Source: an uncultured Saprospiraceae bacterium
GTDB lineage: Bacteria > Bacteroidota > Bacteroidia > Chitinophagales > Saprospiraceae
Length of the DNA stretch: 64,000 nucleotides
Direction of reading: 5' to 3'
Assembly (NCBI GenBank): GCA_937929835.1
Contig: CALFUU010000040.1
Span: 1-64,000 of the forward strand
Shown here: in pieces, positions 8,956 to 17,338 of the stretch
Position numbering within the stretch: position 1 is the stretch's first letter
Layout of the letters: the number at the start of each line of letters is the position of its first letter
Program-made: the position numbers and the translations under genes
The notes under the pieces: generated by a model
Told to the model about the DNA's origin: nothing
Seen by the model: only the letters and a program-made list of their open reading frames with translations
Database searches by the model: none

Positions 8956-9008
8956 TTCAATTCAGAGTCTCGCCTCGAAATCCTGTCTTATAAGTACAAA
9001 CAGCAACT

Positions 9009-9368
9009 ATGAAAAACCTAATAACAATTATCGCAGCGCTTACACTTACAGTATCAACTGCTTTCGCTACAACGACGCCAGAGAAAATAATCTCTACAGA
9101 ATCAGTGGTTGTTGTATCTATTGGACAATTAGATTTTTTCACTTCTGCTGAATTTAATGCCGAGACAGAAAACTTGTCATTTACTACAAGTGATGAGGTT
9201 ACAATGATTCAGATATTCAATGCAGAAGGTCAGTTGCAGTTTCAATTACCTGTTATGAGTGATAATGTGAAGATCAATAAGAATCTATTTGGTCAAGGAG
9301 AATACAAATTAGGCTTTATCCTAGAAGGACAATCTCAGCTGCATATAACTCAGGTTACCATAAAGTAA
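9009..9368 (+). CDS. Small secreted protein resembling a stand-alone sorting-domain fold (paralogue 2)
   Basis: 119 residues, the same length as the copy at 7941 and collinear without gaps. The signal peptide (ending STAFA) and the C-terminal block from FTTSDEV onward are the best conserved. Changes cluster in the linker (KNLISTESVKV becomes EKIISTESVVV) and many third codon positions differ, so the duplication is not recent and the protein is probably under purifying selection. It is monocistronic: it has its own leader and ends at its own terminator. Confidence 0.75.
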   Translation: MKNLITIIAALTLTVSTAFATTTPEKIISTESVVVVSIGQLDFFTSAEFNAETENLSFTTSDEVTMIQIFNAEGQLQFQLPVMSDNVKINKNLFGQGEYKLGFILEGQSQLHITQVTIK

Positions 9369-9418
9369 AAAGAAAAAAGATAGAATATTTATAAGGGTCG
9401 GAGAATTAGTCACTCTCC

Positions 9419-9459
9419 AAAAAGAACAGCCGCTGAAATTTCAGCGGCTGTTCTTTTTT
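9419..9459. terminator. Bidirectional rho-independent terminator, copy 2
   Basis: A long GC-rich stem (9419-9436 with 9441-9458; core CAGCCGCTGA/TCAGCGGCTG) is flanked by A and T tracts, so it can stop transcription from the left (small secreted gene) and from the right (valS, whose stop is at 9488). Confidence 0.92.
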
Positions 9460-9487
9460 GTTTAGTTGTGAGGAAGACACCTACCTT

Positions 9488-12142
9488 CTATAGAGTTCCT
9501 CCTAATCGCATGATCTCTTCAGCCAGCGCAATTATCCTTGCTTCTGTGTCAGACAGTTTCTTTCTTTCTCTTTCCACAACAGCAGGCGGTGCTCCTGCAA
9601 CAAAGCGTTCATTGGATAACTTTTTCTCATAAGCAACTTTGTTACCAAGCTGTCTGTTATATTCTTCCATTAGTTTTTTCAAAGTCTCCTCTACATTAAT
9701 CTCAAGATCCAGATGTGCAAACAACTTCGTCTTCCCACATATAAAGCTGCTGCCCTCCACACCTTCGTCTGTATTCAATAGAGTCAATTCTTCAATATTC
9801 GCCATCTTCTTTATGATGCTTTCCATACCCGCTTCCGCCAAGCAAGCAGATATCTCATCATTATCTATAGCCGATAATTTGACAGCTTTCTTAGGAGACA
9901 TCTGATGCTTGTTTCTTAGATCTCTGACTGAGCTAATTATAGAATTAGCCAACTCCATTCTAGATAATAAAGCAGTATTATCAACATCACTTATGGATGG
10001 ATAAGCTGCAACGATACAATCCTCCCCTTCTGCTCTATCTCGCAGCTTATGCCACAGCTCCTCCGTGATGAACGGCATAAATGGATGCAACATTATCATC
10101 GTCTTCTCAAAGAGCTCAATCGATGCCTCGCGAGTGGCCACATCTCCAGCTTCCCCATAAGGCGGCTTGATAATTTCTATATAACCATTGAATACATCAT
10201 TCCACACAAAAGTATATAGTGTCATCAAGGCCTCTGAAAGTCTGTACTCGCTAAATGACTTCTCCACTTTCTTAAGTGTCTCATTCATCCTAGCATTGAT
10301 CCACGCAATAGCCAACCTATTGGCTTCTGGCTGAGCGACACCCTTATCAGTCTGGAGATTGAGGATGTAGCCTACCCCATTCCAGATCTTATTGGTAAAC
10401 TTCCTACCGTTATCTACAAGACTCTCATCGAAGAGCAGATCCCCTCCCGCGGGAGAGCAAGATAGCATCCCATACCGCACTCCATCTGCACCAAAATCTT
10501 CTATCAACTTCAACGCATCTGGAGAATTGCCCAGAGACTTACTCATCTTGCGCCGTTTCTTATCTCTGACCATCCCAGTGAAGTAGACATCCTTAAACGG
10601 AAACTTATCTTCCCACTCATAGCCACACATAATCATCCGCGCCACCCATAAGAAGATAATATCCCATCCTGTCACCAATACAGAAGTGGGATAGTAATAG
10701 TCCAGTTCTTCTCTTGACTCAAATCCATTGAAGACACTTATCGGCCACAACCAAGATGAAAACCAAGTATCGAGTACATCTTCATCTTGCTTTAGATCAG
10801 CAGTCTTGATGTGATCACCTAGCTCCGCTTGGGCTTGTGCAAGGGCTTCTTCTGCTGTCTCTGCGACATATACTTTATCGTCGATATAAAAAGCTGGAAT
10901 ACGTTGGCCCCACCAGAGTTGTCGAGAGATACACCAGTCACGGATATTGCTCATCCAGTGTGAGTAGGTATTCTTATACTTTTCAGGGAAGAATCGAATC
11001 ACATCCTCCATGACGTTCTTGAGTGCAGGATCTGCCAGCTGTTGCATATCTACATACCACTGTAATGACAACTTGGGCTCCACGACAGAGTTGGTCCTCT
11101 CTGATCGACCGACATTGTGGACGAGATCTTCTATTTCTACGAGATGCTCCTTGGCCTCTAGGTCTTTGACGATAAGCTTTCTTGCTTTGAATCTATCCTC
11201 TCCTACATAGAGCTGGCCTGCTACACTTATCGACCCATCATCATTAAGCACATCTATAACTTCTAGGTTATGCTTTTTGCCAAGCTCATAATCATTAGGG
11301 TCGTGAGCTGGTGTCACCTTAAGGGCTCCTGTACCAAATTCTATATCGACATAAGTATCAAAGATGATCGGAATTTCTCTACCCAACATCGGTACGACAG
11401 CCTTCTTGCCTTTGTACTGGGCATACCGAGGATCATCTGGATGAACGGCTATAGCTGTATCTCCTAATATTGTCTCTGGTCTTGTCGTCGCGATCGTAAT
11501 ATAATTGTCCTCTCCTGCTATCTGATATCTGACGTGATAGAGTTTCGCAGACTCTTCCTTATAGAGCACCTCTTCGTTAGATAAGACCGTCTGAGCTTCT
11601 GAGTCCCAATTGACCATGCGATTACCTCTATACAGTTTTCCTTTTTTGTATAGATCGACAAATACCTTAATGACTGACTGATACCTGGTCTCATCCATCG
11701 TAAAGGCTGTCCTATCCCAATCACAAGAGGCCCCTAGCTTCTTGAGTTGTGACAAGATTATTCCACCGTATTCATCTGTCCATTCCCACGCGTGCTTGAG
11801 GAATTCCTCTCTCGTCAAGTCTGATTTCTTAATACCTTGTTCTCTGAGTTTACGGACAACCTTGGCCTCTGTGGCTATAGAGGCGTGATCTGTACCAGGT
11901 ACCCAGCAGGCATTCTTACCATCTAGCCTAGCCTTCCTGATCAGAATATCCTGAATCGTGACATTGAGCATATGCCCCATATGCAATACGCCAGTTACAT
12001 TAGGTGGCGGGATGAGAATTGTGTAGGGCTCTCGCTCATCGGGCTTAGAATTGAAATAGCCTTTTTGCTCCCAATGGCTGTACCACTTCTCTTCTAGTAG
12101 AGACGGGTCGTATCCTGTACTTTTTTCGGTGCTCTTATCCAT
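9488..12142 (-). CDS. valS: Valyl-tRNA synthetase
   Basis: Class Ia aminoacyl-tRNA synthetase charging tRNA-Val. 884 residues, the usual length. In order: the HIGH-type motif PPPNVTGVLHMGHML (about 48-62), the CP1 editing domain (with TTRPETILGDTAIAVHP), WFSSWLWP, the KMSKS loop (RKMSKSLGNSPD), the anticodon-binding domain and a C-terminal coiled-coil arm (VEETLKKLMEEYNRQLG... to the end). The ATG at 12142 (MDKSTEKS) is preferred over a TTG at 12151 because that TTG lies inside the -7 promoter box. Confidence 0.97.
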   Translation of the reverse strand: MDKSTEKSTGYDPSLLEEKWYSHWEQKGYFNSKPDEREPYTILIPPPNVTGVLHMGHMLNVTIQDILIRKARLDGKNACWVPGTDHASIATEAKVVRKLREQGIKKSDLTREEFLKHAWEWTDEYGGIILSQLKKLGASCDWDRTAFTMDETRYQSVIKVFVDLYKKGKLYRGNRMVNWDSEAQTVLSNEEVLYKEESAKLYHVRYQIAGEDNYITIATTRPETILGDTAIAVHPDDPRYAQYKGKKAVVPMLGREIPIIFDTYVDIEFGTGALKVTPAHDPNDYELGKKHNLEVIDVLNDDGSISVAGQLYVGEDRFKARKLIVKDLEAKEHLVEIEDLVHNVGRSERTNSVVEPKLSLQWYVDMQQLADPALKNVMEDVIRFFPEKYKNTYSHWMSNIRDWCISRQLWWGQRIPAFYIDDKVYVAETAEEALAQAQAELGDHIKTADLKQDEDVLDTWFSSWLWPISVFNGFESREELDYYYPTSVLVTGWDIIFLWVARMIMCGYEWEDKFPFKDVYFTGMVRDKKRRKMSKSLGNSPDALKLIEDFGADGVRYGMLSCSPAGGDLLFDESLVDNGRKFTNKIWNGVGYILNLQTDKGVAQPEANRLAIAWINARMNETLKKVEKSFSEYRLSEALMTLYTFVWNDVFNGYIEIIKPPYGEAGDVATREASIELFEKTMIMLHPFMPFITEELWHKLRDRAEGEDCIVAAYPSISDVDNTALLSRMELANSIISSVRDLRNKHQMSPKKAVKLSAIDNDEISACLAEAGMESIIKKMANIEELTLLNTDEGVEGSSFICGKTKLFAHLDLEINVEETLKKLMEEYNRQLGNKVAYEKKLSNERFVAGAPPAVVERERKKLSDTEARIIALAEEIMRLGGTL

Positions 12143-12148
12143 AGGGCA

Positions 12149-12156
12149 CAAAGATA
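12149..12156 (-). promoter_or_regulatory. -7 element of valS (TATCTTTG)
   Basis: Perfect TAnnTTTG on the minus strand, ending only 6 nt before the valS ATG. Transcription would begin at or next to the start codon, giving a leaderless or very short-leader mRNA. Confidence 0.5.
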
Positions 12157-12242
12157 CTAATATGACAGATTAGACTAAATAATCATATGATTAAAGAAAA
12201 TTATCCTGTAGGTACACCAAAATCAACTTATCTTACATCTAA

Positions 12243-12824
12243 GTGAATGAATCATCTAAAGATCAAGTGGATATAGAGGCCAACATACTCGTCCGAGTCA
12301 AAAACCAAGACAGAAGAGCACAACAAGCGCTCTATGACAAGTATGCACCACTCTTCTATTCCATCTGTATGCGATATCTCAAGCAACCTATGGATGCAGA
12401 GGATGTGATGATAGAAAGCTTCTATAAGATATTTAATAAAATAGGTCAATTCAATGATCAAGGAAGCTTCGAAGGATGGATGAAAAGGATAGTCGTCAAT
12501 GAGTCCTTGATGCATATCCGAAAAAAGAAAAATCTCAATCTCCATATAGAAATAGAGAAAGCCTATGACGCTAAAGAAGATGCAGTTGCTCTTGACAACT
12601 TACAGTACGAAGAATTATTAGCGCTACTCGAAGAATTGCCTGATGGATACAGAACAATATTTAACCTCTATATCATAGAAGGTTACAAGCATAGAGAAAT
12701 AGCTGACCTCCTAGGGATCAGCATCAATACGAGCAAGTCTCAGCTCATCTTAGCTAAAAAAAGACTGCGAGAGATTTATAAAAAAAAACATACCAGAGAT
12801 TTCTGTTCAGATAAAATTGGATGA
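12243..12824 (+). CDS. ECF-type RNA polymerase sigma factor
   Basis: 193 residues with sigma-70 region 2 (about 17-90: LYDKYAPLFYSICMRYLKQPMDAEDVMIESFYKIF) and region 4 (about 128-180: LPDGYRTIFNLYIIEGYKHREIADLLGISINTSKSQLILAKKRL) separated by a short linker, as in extracytoplasmic-function sigma factors. It starts at GTG 12243; no in-frame ATG is near. It overlaps the next gene by 4 bp (ATGA), so the downstream membrane protein is likely its partner. Target genes are unknown. Confidence 0.92.
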   Translation: MNESSKDQVDIEANILVRVKNQDRRAQQALYDKYAPLFYSICMRYLKQPMDAEDVMIESFYKIFNKIGQFNDQGSFEGWMKRIVVNESLMHIRKKKNLNLHIEIEKAYDAKEDAVALDNLQYEELLALLEELPDGYRTIFNLYIIEGYKHREIADLLGISINTSKSQLILAKKRLREIYKKKHTRDFCSDKIG

Positions 12825-13234
12825 CCATAATGGACAATTACGATAACTTAAGAAAGGCCGCCGCTCAACATTCTACCACTCCTCGTCCACTAGCTTGGAA
12901 CAGACTAGAACAAAAACTAGATGCAGACCTCGTCAGTATCAAAAGAAAAAAAACTAAGTTGAAGTATAGACTGATGGCTGCCGCCGCTTGTGCTCTTCTT
13001 ATTTCTGTATTTTCTGTAATCGTCCAAGAGTCTAATAAATCAACTCCTCTACTCGCCCACGGACAAATTGCCGCCTGGGAAGAGCTTGCCTCATCAGAGG
13101 ACTCTGGTCTCTACGATCTTGATAACCTTAGGAGACTCAATCTGGCTTTTCAAACTACAGATTATTTAAATGGACTTCTCGGCAACCAATCCTCCTCTGG
13201 TACAAACTTCTTGAGGATGGAGGGCACCCACTGA
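12821..13234 (+). CDS. Single-pass membrane protein, probable anti-sigma partner
   Basis: 137 residues: a cytoplasmic part of about 45 residues (RPLAWNRLEQKLD, basic KRKKTKLKYR), one transmembrane helix (LMAAAACALLISVFSVIV, about 50-68) and a periplasmic tail of about 70 residues. There is no FecR domain and no zinc-binding HxxxCxxC. Translational coupling to the ECF sigma factor and the topology suggest an anti-sigma role; this is inference. Its last 73 bp overlap, tail to tail, the gene on the other strand. Confidence 0.7.
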   Translation: MTIMDNYDNLRKAAAQHSTTPRPLAWNRLEQKLDADLVSIKRKKTKLKYRLMAAAACALLISVFSVIVQESNKSTPLLAHGQIAAWEELASSEDSGLYDLDNLRRLNLAFQTTDYLNGLLGNQSSSGTNFLRMEGTH

Positions 13235-14355
13235 TTGATCGTATCGTTATGATATCTGAGATGGACATACAGGTCGTGTGGTTCCGCACCTACAGAGCTT
13301 TTGATCTCTAGTGCTGTTCTAGATAGATTGAGATATCTGGCACTAGATGCTATCGCTTGCTCGACAAGGACAAGAAGGATATTAAAGTACAGCTGAAACT
13401 TAGAATTAAGCTGCACATTGTACCCTAAAAAGTGCGCATCCGCCATCTCTCCATTCTTTATCAAAGTGAAAAAAGCAACCAACTTATCTTCTAAAAACAC
13501 TCCCGTCAAGGTCAATTCTTCTTTATACAGTTTCTTTAACTCAGAGAAGTAATGCTTGTCTAAGGTAAAAAGATTAAAGGTAGCTCTGTCTGCAGTATCC
13601 CGATACATCTTATACATATCCTGGTCATAAAGCTCAGCTTCTTCCTCAGAAAGCATCCTGAAGTTGAGCGCACTGCCTTTCTTTTTGATTTTCTTGAACT
13701 TAACTCTATACTTGGATTTTACTGAAGATAGATAGTCTGCATAACTAGCCCACTCTTCTCTTAGAGGTACAATCATATCTGGTTGCACCTTGAAAGCGTA
13801 ATATTCTTTTGACTTAAAGGCTCTTTTTTTGAAGACAGCATTCTCCGAATGAAAGTCCTTCACCAAAAGAGATTTGACTTTGATTTTTTCTTTTGATCTA
13901 ATGTAGTCTTTCACGCCTTCTAGCAGGCTTGACACCAGATCATCAGATGTAGTAAGGTTGGGGAATTGAAATCCATACTCACCTGTCAGTAAGACGTTAC
14001 CACATATAAGCATCTCATGCTTCACAAATGTAAATAGCCATTTTGTCCCTGCGACTTTAGTCTTCTCCCACCAAGATTTAGAATGTGTGTGTATGCGAAA
14101 ATCTTCCGCTAGTTTTATAGTCTTTCTCTGGCAATAAAGGACACCAATGGGCTGAGCATTTTGAGATACAATAACGTAGTAATACTTATAGTCGATTGGG
14201 CCTTGAGATTCTAATAACTTGAGATAAGTAGAGCGGAAGTACACATCATCATCGCAGAGTCCATCCCAGATATGAGCACATTGATCTATCGTACTGTAGA
14301 TCTTATAATCATATTTCTCATTATTAGCTAGTGTAATTACGTCGGTTTCTTCCAT
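13162..14355 (-). CDS. GNAT-fold acyltransferase-like protein (FemAB/peptidoglycan-recognition type)
   Basis: 397 residues, cytoplasmic. The C-terminal half (about 200-370) looks like a GNAT/FemAB-type domain: VKSKYRVKFKKIKKKG, MYRDTADRATFNLFTLDKHYFSELKKL, LTGVFLEDKLVAFFTLIKNGEMADAHFLGYN and ARYLNLSRTALEIKSSVG. The N-terminal half is a second, weaker copy of the fold. Such proteins transfer acyl or aminoacyl groups, but neither donor nor acceptor is evident. It lies 24 nt after the lipoprotein gene on the same strand. Confidence 0.6.
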   Translation of the reverse strand: MEETDVITLANNEKYDYKIYSTIDQCAHIWDGLCDDDVYFRSTYLKLLESQGPIDYKYYYVIVSQNAQPIGVLYCQRKTIKLAEDFRIHTHSKSWWEKTKVAGTKWLFTFVKHEMLICGNVLLTGEYGFQFPNLTTSDDLVSSLLEGVKDYIRSKEKIKVKSLLVKDFHSENAVFKKRAFKSKEYYAFKVQPDMIVPLREEWASYADYLSSVKSKYRVKFKKIKKKGSALNFRMLSEEEAELYDQDMYKMYRDTADRATFNLFTLDKHYFSELKKLYKEELTLTGVFLEDKLVAFFTLIKNGEMADAHFLGYNVQLNSKFQLYFNILLVLVEQAIASSARYLNLSRTALEIKSSVGAEPHDLYVHLRYHNDTINQWVPSILKKFVPEEDWLPRSPFK

Positions 14356-14379
14356 CTTTTCACCAGAGCTTTCGCTATC

Positions 14380-14895
14380 TTATTGTTTTTCTAGTTGGAG
14401 TAAGGCTTTGTAGGAATTATCCCAATAAAAAGAGCCACATATTGATAGACCGCATTGTGCTCTGAACCAACTTTCTATTGCGAGTTTCAAATCATTGTTT
14501 TTAGTCAGATACGCTTCATACTCTCTTTCTAGATTATTGACCCCTTGTCGTCTTGGCAAGGCCAGTACATACCGCCTATCCATTGTGTCTTGCCGAAACC
14601 CAAACAGTCCAATCAAATCTACTTTAAGCCGTTCTCCCTTCTTCCTTCTTGAAGTTAAGACGAGCACTTCTGTTGTCTTGGTCTCTGTTCTGATTTGACC
14701 TATATTAAAGAAAGGAGGCATTGGGAGATGTGCAAAAGCAGTATATAGCTCACCAGCTGGAACAATTATTTCACAACTTAGACCTTTCTCTTCCTCCATA
14801 CTTCCGACCTCCTCAACGGCCTTGGCCACTTCTTCCTTGCAGCCTATAAGCAAGAATAAGCTGAGTATCATAAAAGCCAAAATTTGTCTTGACAT
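14380..14895 (-). CDS. Lipoprotein with a degenerate inorganic-pyrophosphatase-like domain
   Basis: 171 residues. The signal peptide has a lipobox, LLIG|C (Cys19). The mature part can be lined up by eye with family I soluble pyrophosphatases: CEIIVPAG with the EIPAG strand, LPMPPFFNIGQI with LPYPxNYGFIPxT, TEVLVL with DPLDVLVL, GERLKVDLIGLFGF with the next strands and YVLALP with KIIAVP. The metal-binding Asp residues of the DxDPxD region appear as ETKTTE, so hydrolysis is unlikely. The assignment is by pattern only; otherwise it is an uncharacterised lipoprotein. Confidence 0.55.
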   Translation of the reverse strand: MSRQILAFMILSLFLLIGCKEEVAKAVEEVGSMEEEKGLSCEIIVPAGELYTAFAHLPMPPFFNIGQIRTETKTTEVLVLTSRRKKGERLKVDLIGLFGFRQDTMDRRYVLALPRRQGVNNLEREYEAYLTKNNDLKLAIESWFRAQCGLSICGSFYWDNSYKALLQLEKQ

Positions 14896-15003
14896 AGATT
14901 AGTAATATTGGGGAACGCTATTATACAACAATTATGAACTCAATGCATTTGTCAATTTGGCAACACTAAAGTTAACTAGCCCAACAATAGCTGTATATTG
15001 GAC

Positions 15004-15011
15004 TAATTTTG
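15004..15011 (+). promoter_or_regulatory. -7 element TAATTTTG before the ArsS pair
   Basis: Matches TAnnTTTG, 18 nt before the ATG at 15030. Confidence 0.45.
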
Positions 15012-15029
15012 ACGTTCACGACCTAGATA

Positions 15030-15365
15030 ATGAGTAAAAAATATTTTGACCCCGCTAATCTTAAGGATTTCTCGAATATAACAGACTTTCAGAAAGAATA
15101 CGGTGACAAGTTTTTTGACTATTACGGCTCTGTGTTTCAAGAAGGAGCATTGACAGCTAGAGAAAAGTCATTGATCGCTCTCGCTGTTGCACATGCCATA
15201 CAATGTCCTTATTGTATGGATGCTTATACTTCTAGCTGCCTCCAAAAGGGTGCAGATGAAGAACAGATGATGGAAGCCGTACATGTCGCAGCTGCTATCC
15301 AAAGCGGAGCTACACTGGTCAATAGCGTACAAATGATGAATGAGGTCAAGAAAAAATCAATGTAA
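15030..15365 (+). CDS. AhpD-like peroxidase partner of ArsS (carboxymuconolactone decarboxylase family)
   Basis: 111 residues of the CMD/AhpD fold with the redox motif HAIQCPYC (His55, Cys59, Cys62) and a further Cys70. This subfamily is found beside ArsS-type radical SAM proteins; some homologues carry selenocysteine at the active site, but here ordinary cysteine codons are used and there is no in-frame stop. It ends 2 nt before the radical SAM gene, so the two are an operon. The likely role is peroxide or thiol redox chemistry linked to the radical SAM product. Confidence 0.88.
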   Translation: MSKKYFDPANLKDFSNITDFQKEYGDKFFDYYGSVFQEGALTAREKSLIALAVAHAIQCPYCMDAYTSSCLQKGADEEQMMEAVHVAAAIQSGATLVNSVQMMNEVKKKSM

Positions 15366-15367
15366 TA

Positions 15368-16438
15368 ATGGGTGTAAAACAAAAAACTAAGAGTCTTAAG
15401 GCCAAAGGCAGTGAGCTGTCAGATACTATGTTTCAACTCAAAGTCTTATCCAATAAGGATGAGGTGAGAGTAGACATACCAGCATTCAAAACAGCCATAG
15501 CGGAACACGGATGGACAGAAGGTGTGACACCCTCCGCCGTACAGGTGTTTCAGCTTAATATAGGTAAGTTATGCAACCAGACCTGTGCCCACTGTCACGT
15601 AGATGCAGGACCTGATAAGAAGGAGGAAAATATGAGTCGCGAGACGCTAGAGCAATGCCTCCATCTTATAAAGCAACATAATATACCTACTGTAGACATC
15701 ACCGGTGGCGCCCCAGAGATGAATCCCCATTTCAGATGGTTTGTAGAAGAATGCACCAAAGCGGGTAAAACAGTGATGGTCCGATGTAATCTGACCATCA
15801 TTATGGCCAATAAGAAATATCACGATCTTCCTGAATTCTTCCGAGATAATAAGGTTGTTGTAGTATCCTCTCTACCCTACTTTAGCAAGGGTCGTACGGA
15901 CTCCCAGCGTGGAGATGGTGTCTTTGAAGACTCTATAGCAGCTTTACAAAAACTCAACGCAGTAGGTTATGGAAAAGAAGGGACAGGCCTTACGCTTGAT
16001 CTAGTCCACAATCCATCAGGAGCCTATCTCCCTGGGCCTCAAGAAGAGCTACAGTTGGAATTCAAGAGACAGCTGAAGAGGAAGTTTGATATCGACTTTA
16101 ATATGCTCTATGCGATTACCAATCTTCCAGTCAGTAGATTTCTAGATTATCTCTTAGAAACGGAGAACTATATCGGCTATATGGAAGAATTGGCCAATGC
16201 CTTTAATCCAACTACTATAGAAGGACTGATGTGTAGAAATACGATGTCTATCAGCTGGGACGGCTACATTCATGATTGTGATTTCAACCAAATGCTGGAT
16301 CTTAAATCAGCAGTGAAAGGTAACCACATCAATGATTTTGACATGGACGCCTTCCTCAATCGTAAGATTATCATCAATCAGCACTGTTATGGATGTACAG
16401 CTGGAGCGGGCAGTAGCTGTGGTGGCGAAATAGCTTAA
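15368..16438 (+). CDS. arsS: Radical SAM protein of the ArsS (arsenosugar biosynthesis) family
   Basis: 356 residues. The radical SAM cluster motif is CNQTCAHC (Cys69, Cys73, Cys76); DITGGAPEMNPHFRWF follows, and the C-terminal Cys-rich domain has MCRNTMSISWDGYIHDCDFN and NQHCYGCTAGAGSSCGG. ArsS enzymes are proposed to transfer a 5'-deoxyadenosyl group to dimethylarsenite in arsenosugar synthesis. No ArsM methyltransferase, ArsR or arsenite pump lies nearby, so the substrate in this organism is open. Confidence 0.9.
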   Translation: MGVKQKTKSLKAKGSELSDTMFQLKVLSNKDEVRVDIPAFKTAIAEHGWTEGVTPSAVQVFQLNIGKLCNQTCAHCHVDAGPDKKEENMSRETLEQCLHLIKQHNIPTVDITGGAPEMNPHFRWFVEECTKAGKTVMVRCNLTIIMANKKYHDLPEFFRDNKVVVVSSLPYFSKGRTDSQRGDGVFEDSIAALQKLNAVGYGKEGTGLTLDLVHNPSGAYLPGPQEELQLEFKRQLKRKFDIDFNMLYAITNLPVSRFLDYLLETENYIGYMEELANAFNPTTIEGLMCRNTMSISWDGYIHDCDFNQMLDLKSAVKGNHINDFDMDAFLNRKIIINQHCYGCTAGAGSSCGGEIA

Positions 16439-16470
16439 GCTTACTGAAATTATTAATTGCTTCCTTTCGT

Positions 16471-16478
16471 TACTTTTG
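16471..16478 (+). promoter_or_regulatory. -7 element TACTTTTG
   Basis: TAnnTTTG, 19 nt before the ATG of the DUF6438 lipoprotein at 16498. Confidence 0.5.
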
Positions 16479-16497
16479 CAAGCGTAAAACTGTAAAT

Positions 16498-17253
16498 ATG
16501 ATAAGGATAGTAGTCCTCTTAACACTTGTAGCGATTTTAGCTAGTAGCTGTAAATCGACTAAAGAAACTAAGACTGATAAGACTGTGGCCGTTGCCCTAG
16601 ATAACAATGTGACCCCAGATGACATTGTATTTACACTCAAAAAAGGGGCTTGCTTCGGATCTTGCCCTGAGTACACACTGAGGATATACAATAACTTGTA
16701 CACAGAATTTATAGGGAAGAACAATACCAATAAAATAGGAACGTACGCCAAAATGATAGGTCAATCTGAGTATGATGATCTCGTAAAGAAGTTCGAAAAA
16801 GCGGATTTCTTCTCATTTGATGAGACATATGAGAGCAATATTTCTGACCTCCCATCATCCACAATTTCATACAAAAAAGAAGAACTTAAGAAGTCAGTTA
16901 CAGGAAAAATGGAGAGACCAGAAGCTGTACACAAATTGCAATTTGCCCTAGAAAGCATTGCAGAAAGTGCCAATGGATGGCAGCAATTGAGAAACTCCAT
17001 CACGGAAGATCCAGAAGATCCTAAGTTTGACAGAGCCAGAATAGTCGTAGAAATAGCTAAGGCCAACGAACTTGCTCGATGGTTTACAAAAATGCGTAAA
17101 GAGTATGGTGTACAGATTCTTAAGAGCCTCTCAGGCAACAACGATACTTGGCTGATATCTTATGATACCAAAGAATATACACCTGAGCGTATTATGCAAA
17201 TACTAGAGTCCGACCCAGTTGTTAAGAGTGCAAAATTTGAACAAATAAACTGA
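16498..17253 (+). CDS. Lipoprotein with DUF6438 domain
   Basis: 251 residues. The signal peptide has the lipobox LASS|C (Cys18). The mature protein begins with a charged linker and then a DUF6438 domain (about 42-140: VFTLKKGACFGSCPEYTLRIYNN, with the paired cysteines of CFGSCP, and IGTYAKMIGQSEYDDLVKKFEKADFF). A C-terminal region of about 90 residues is helical. DUF6438 has no known function. Gene ends 85 nt before the LysM gene. Confidence 0.8.
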   Translation: MIRIVVLLTLVAILASSCKSTKETKTDKTVAVALDNNVTPDDIVFTLKKGACFGSCPEYTLRIYNNLYTEFIGKNNTNKIGTYAKMIGQSEYDDLVKKFEKADFFSFDETYESNISDLPSSTISYKKEELKKSVTGKMERPEAVHKLQFALESIAESANGWQQLRNSITEDPEDPKFDRARIVVEIAKANELARWFTKMRKEYGVQILKSLSGNNDTWLISYDTKEYTPERIMQILESDPVVKSAKFEQIN

Positions 17254-17338
17254 TCTTATTATAAAAGGGTTAAAAATGTACCTGATCTAAGGCAAAGTAT
17301 TGACTATAGCGTTCTTTTTTGCCTATCATGAAGGTGTT

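Noticed and set aside
9488..12142. Several open frames of 60-100 codons on the plus strand inside valS
   Set aside because: They lie entirely within a complete aminoacyl-tRNA synthetase gene and encode low-complexity Ser/Leu-rich products.
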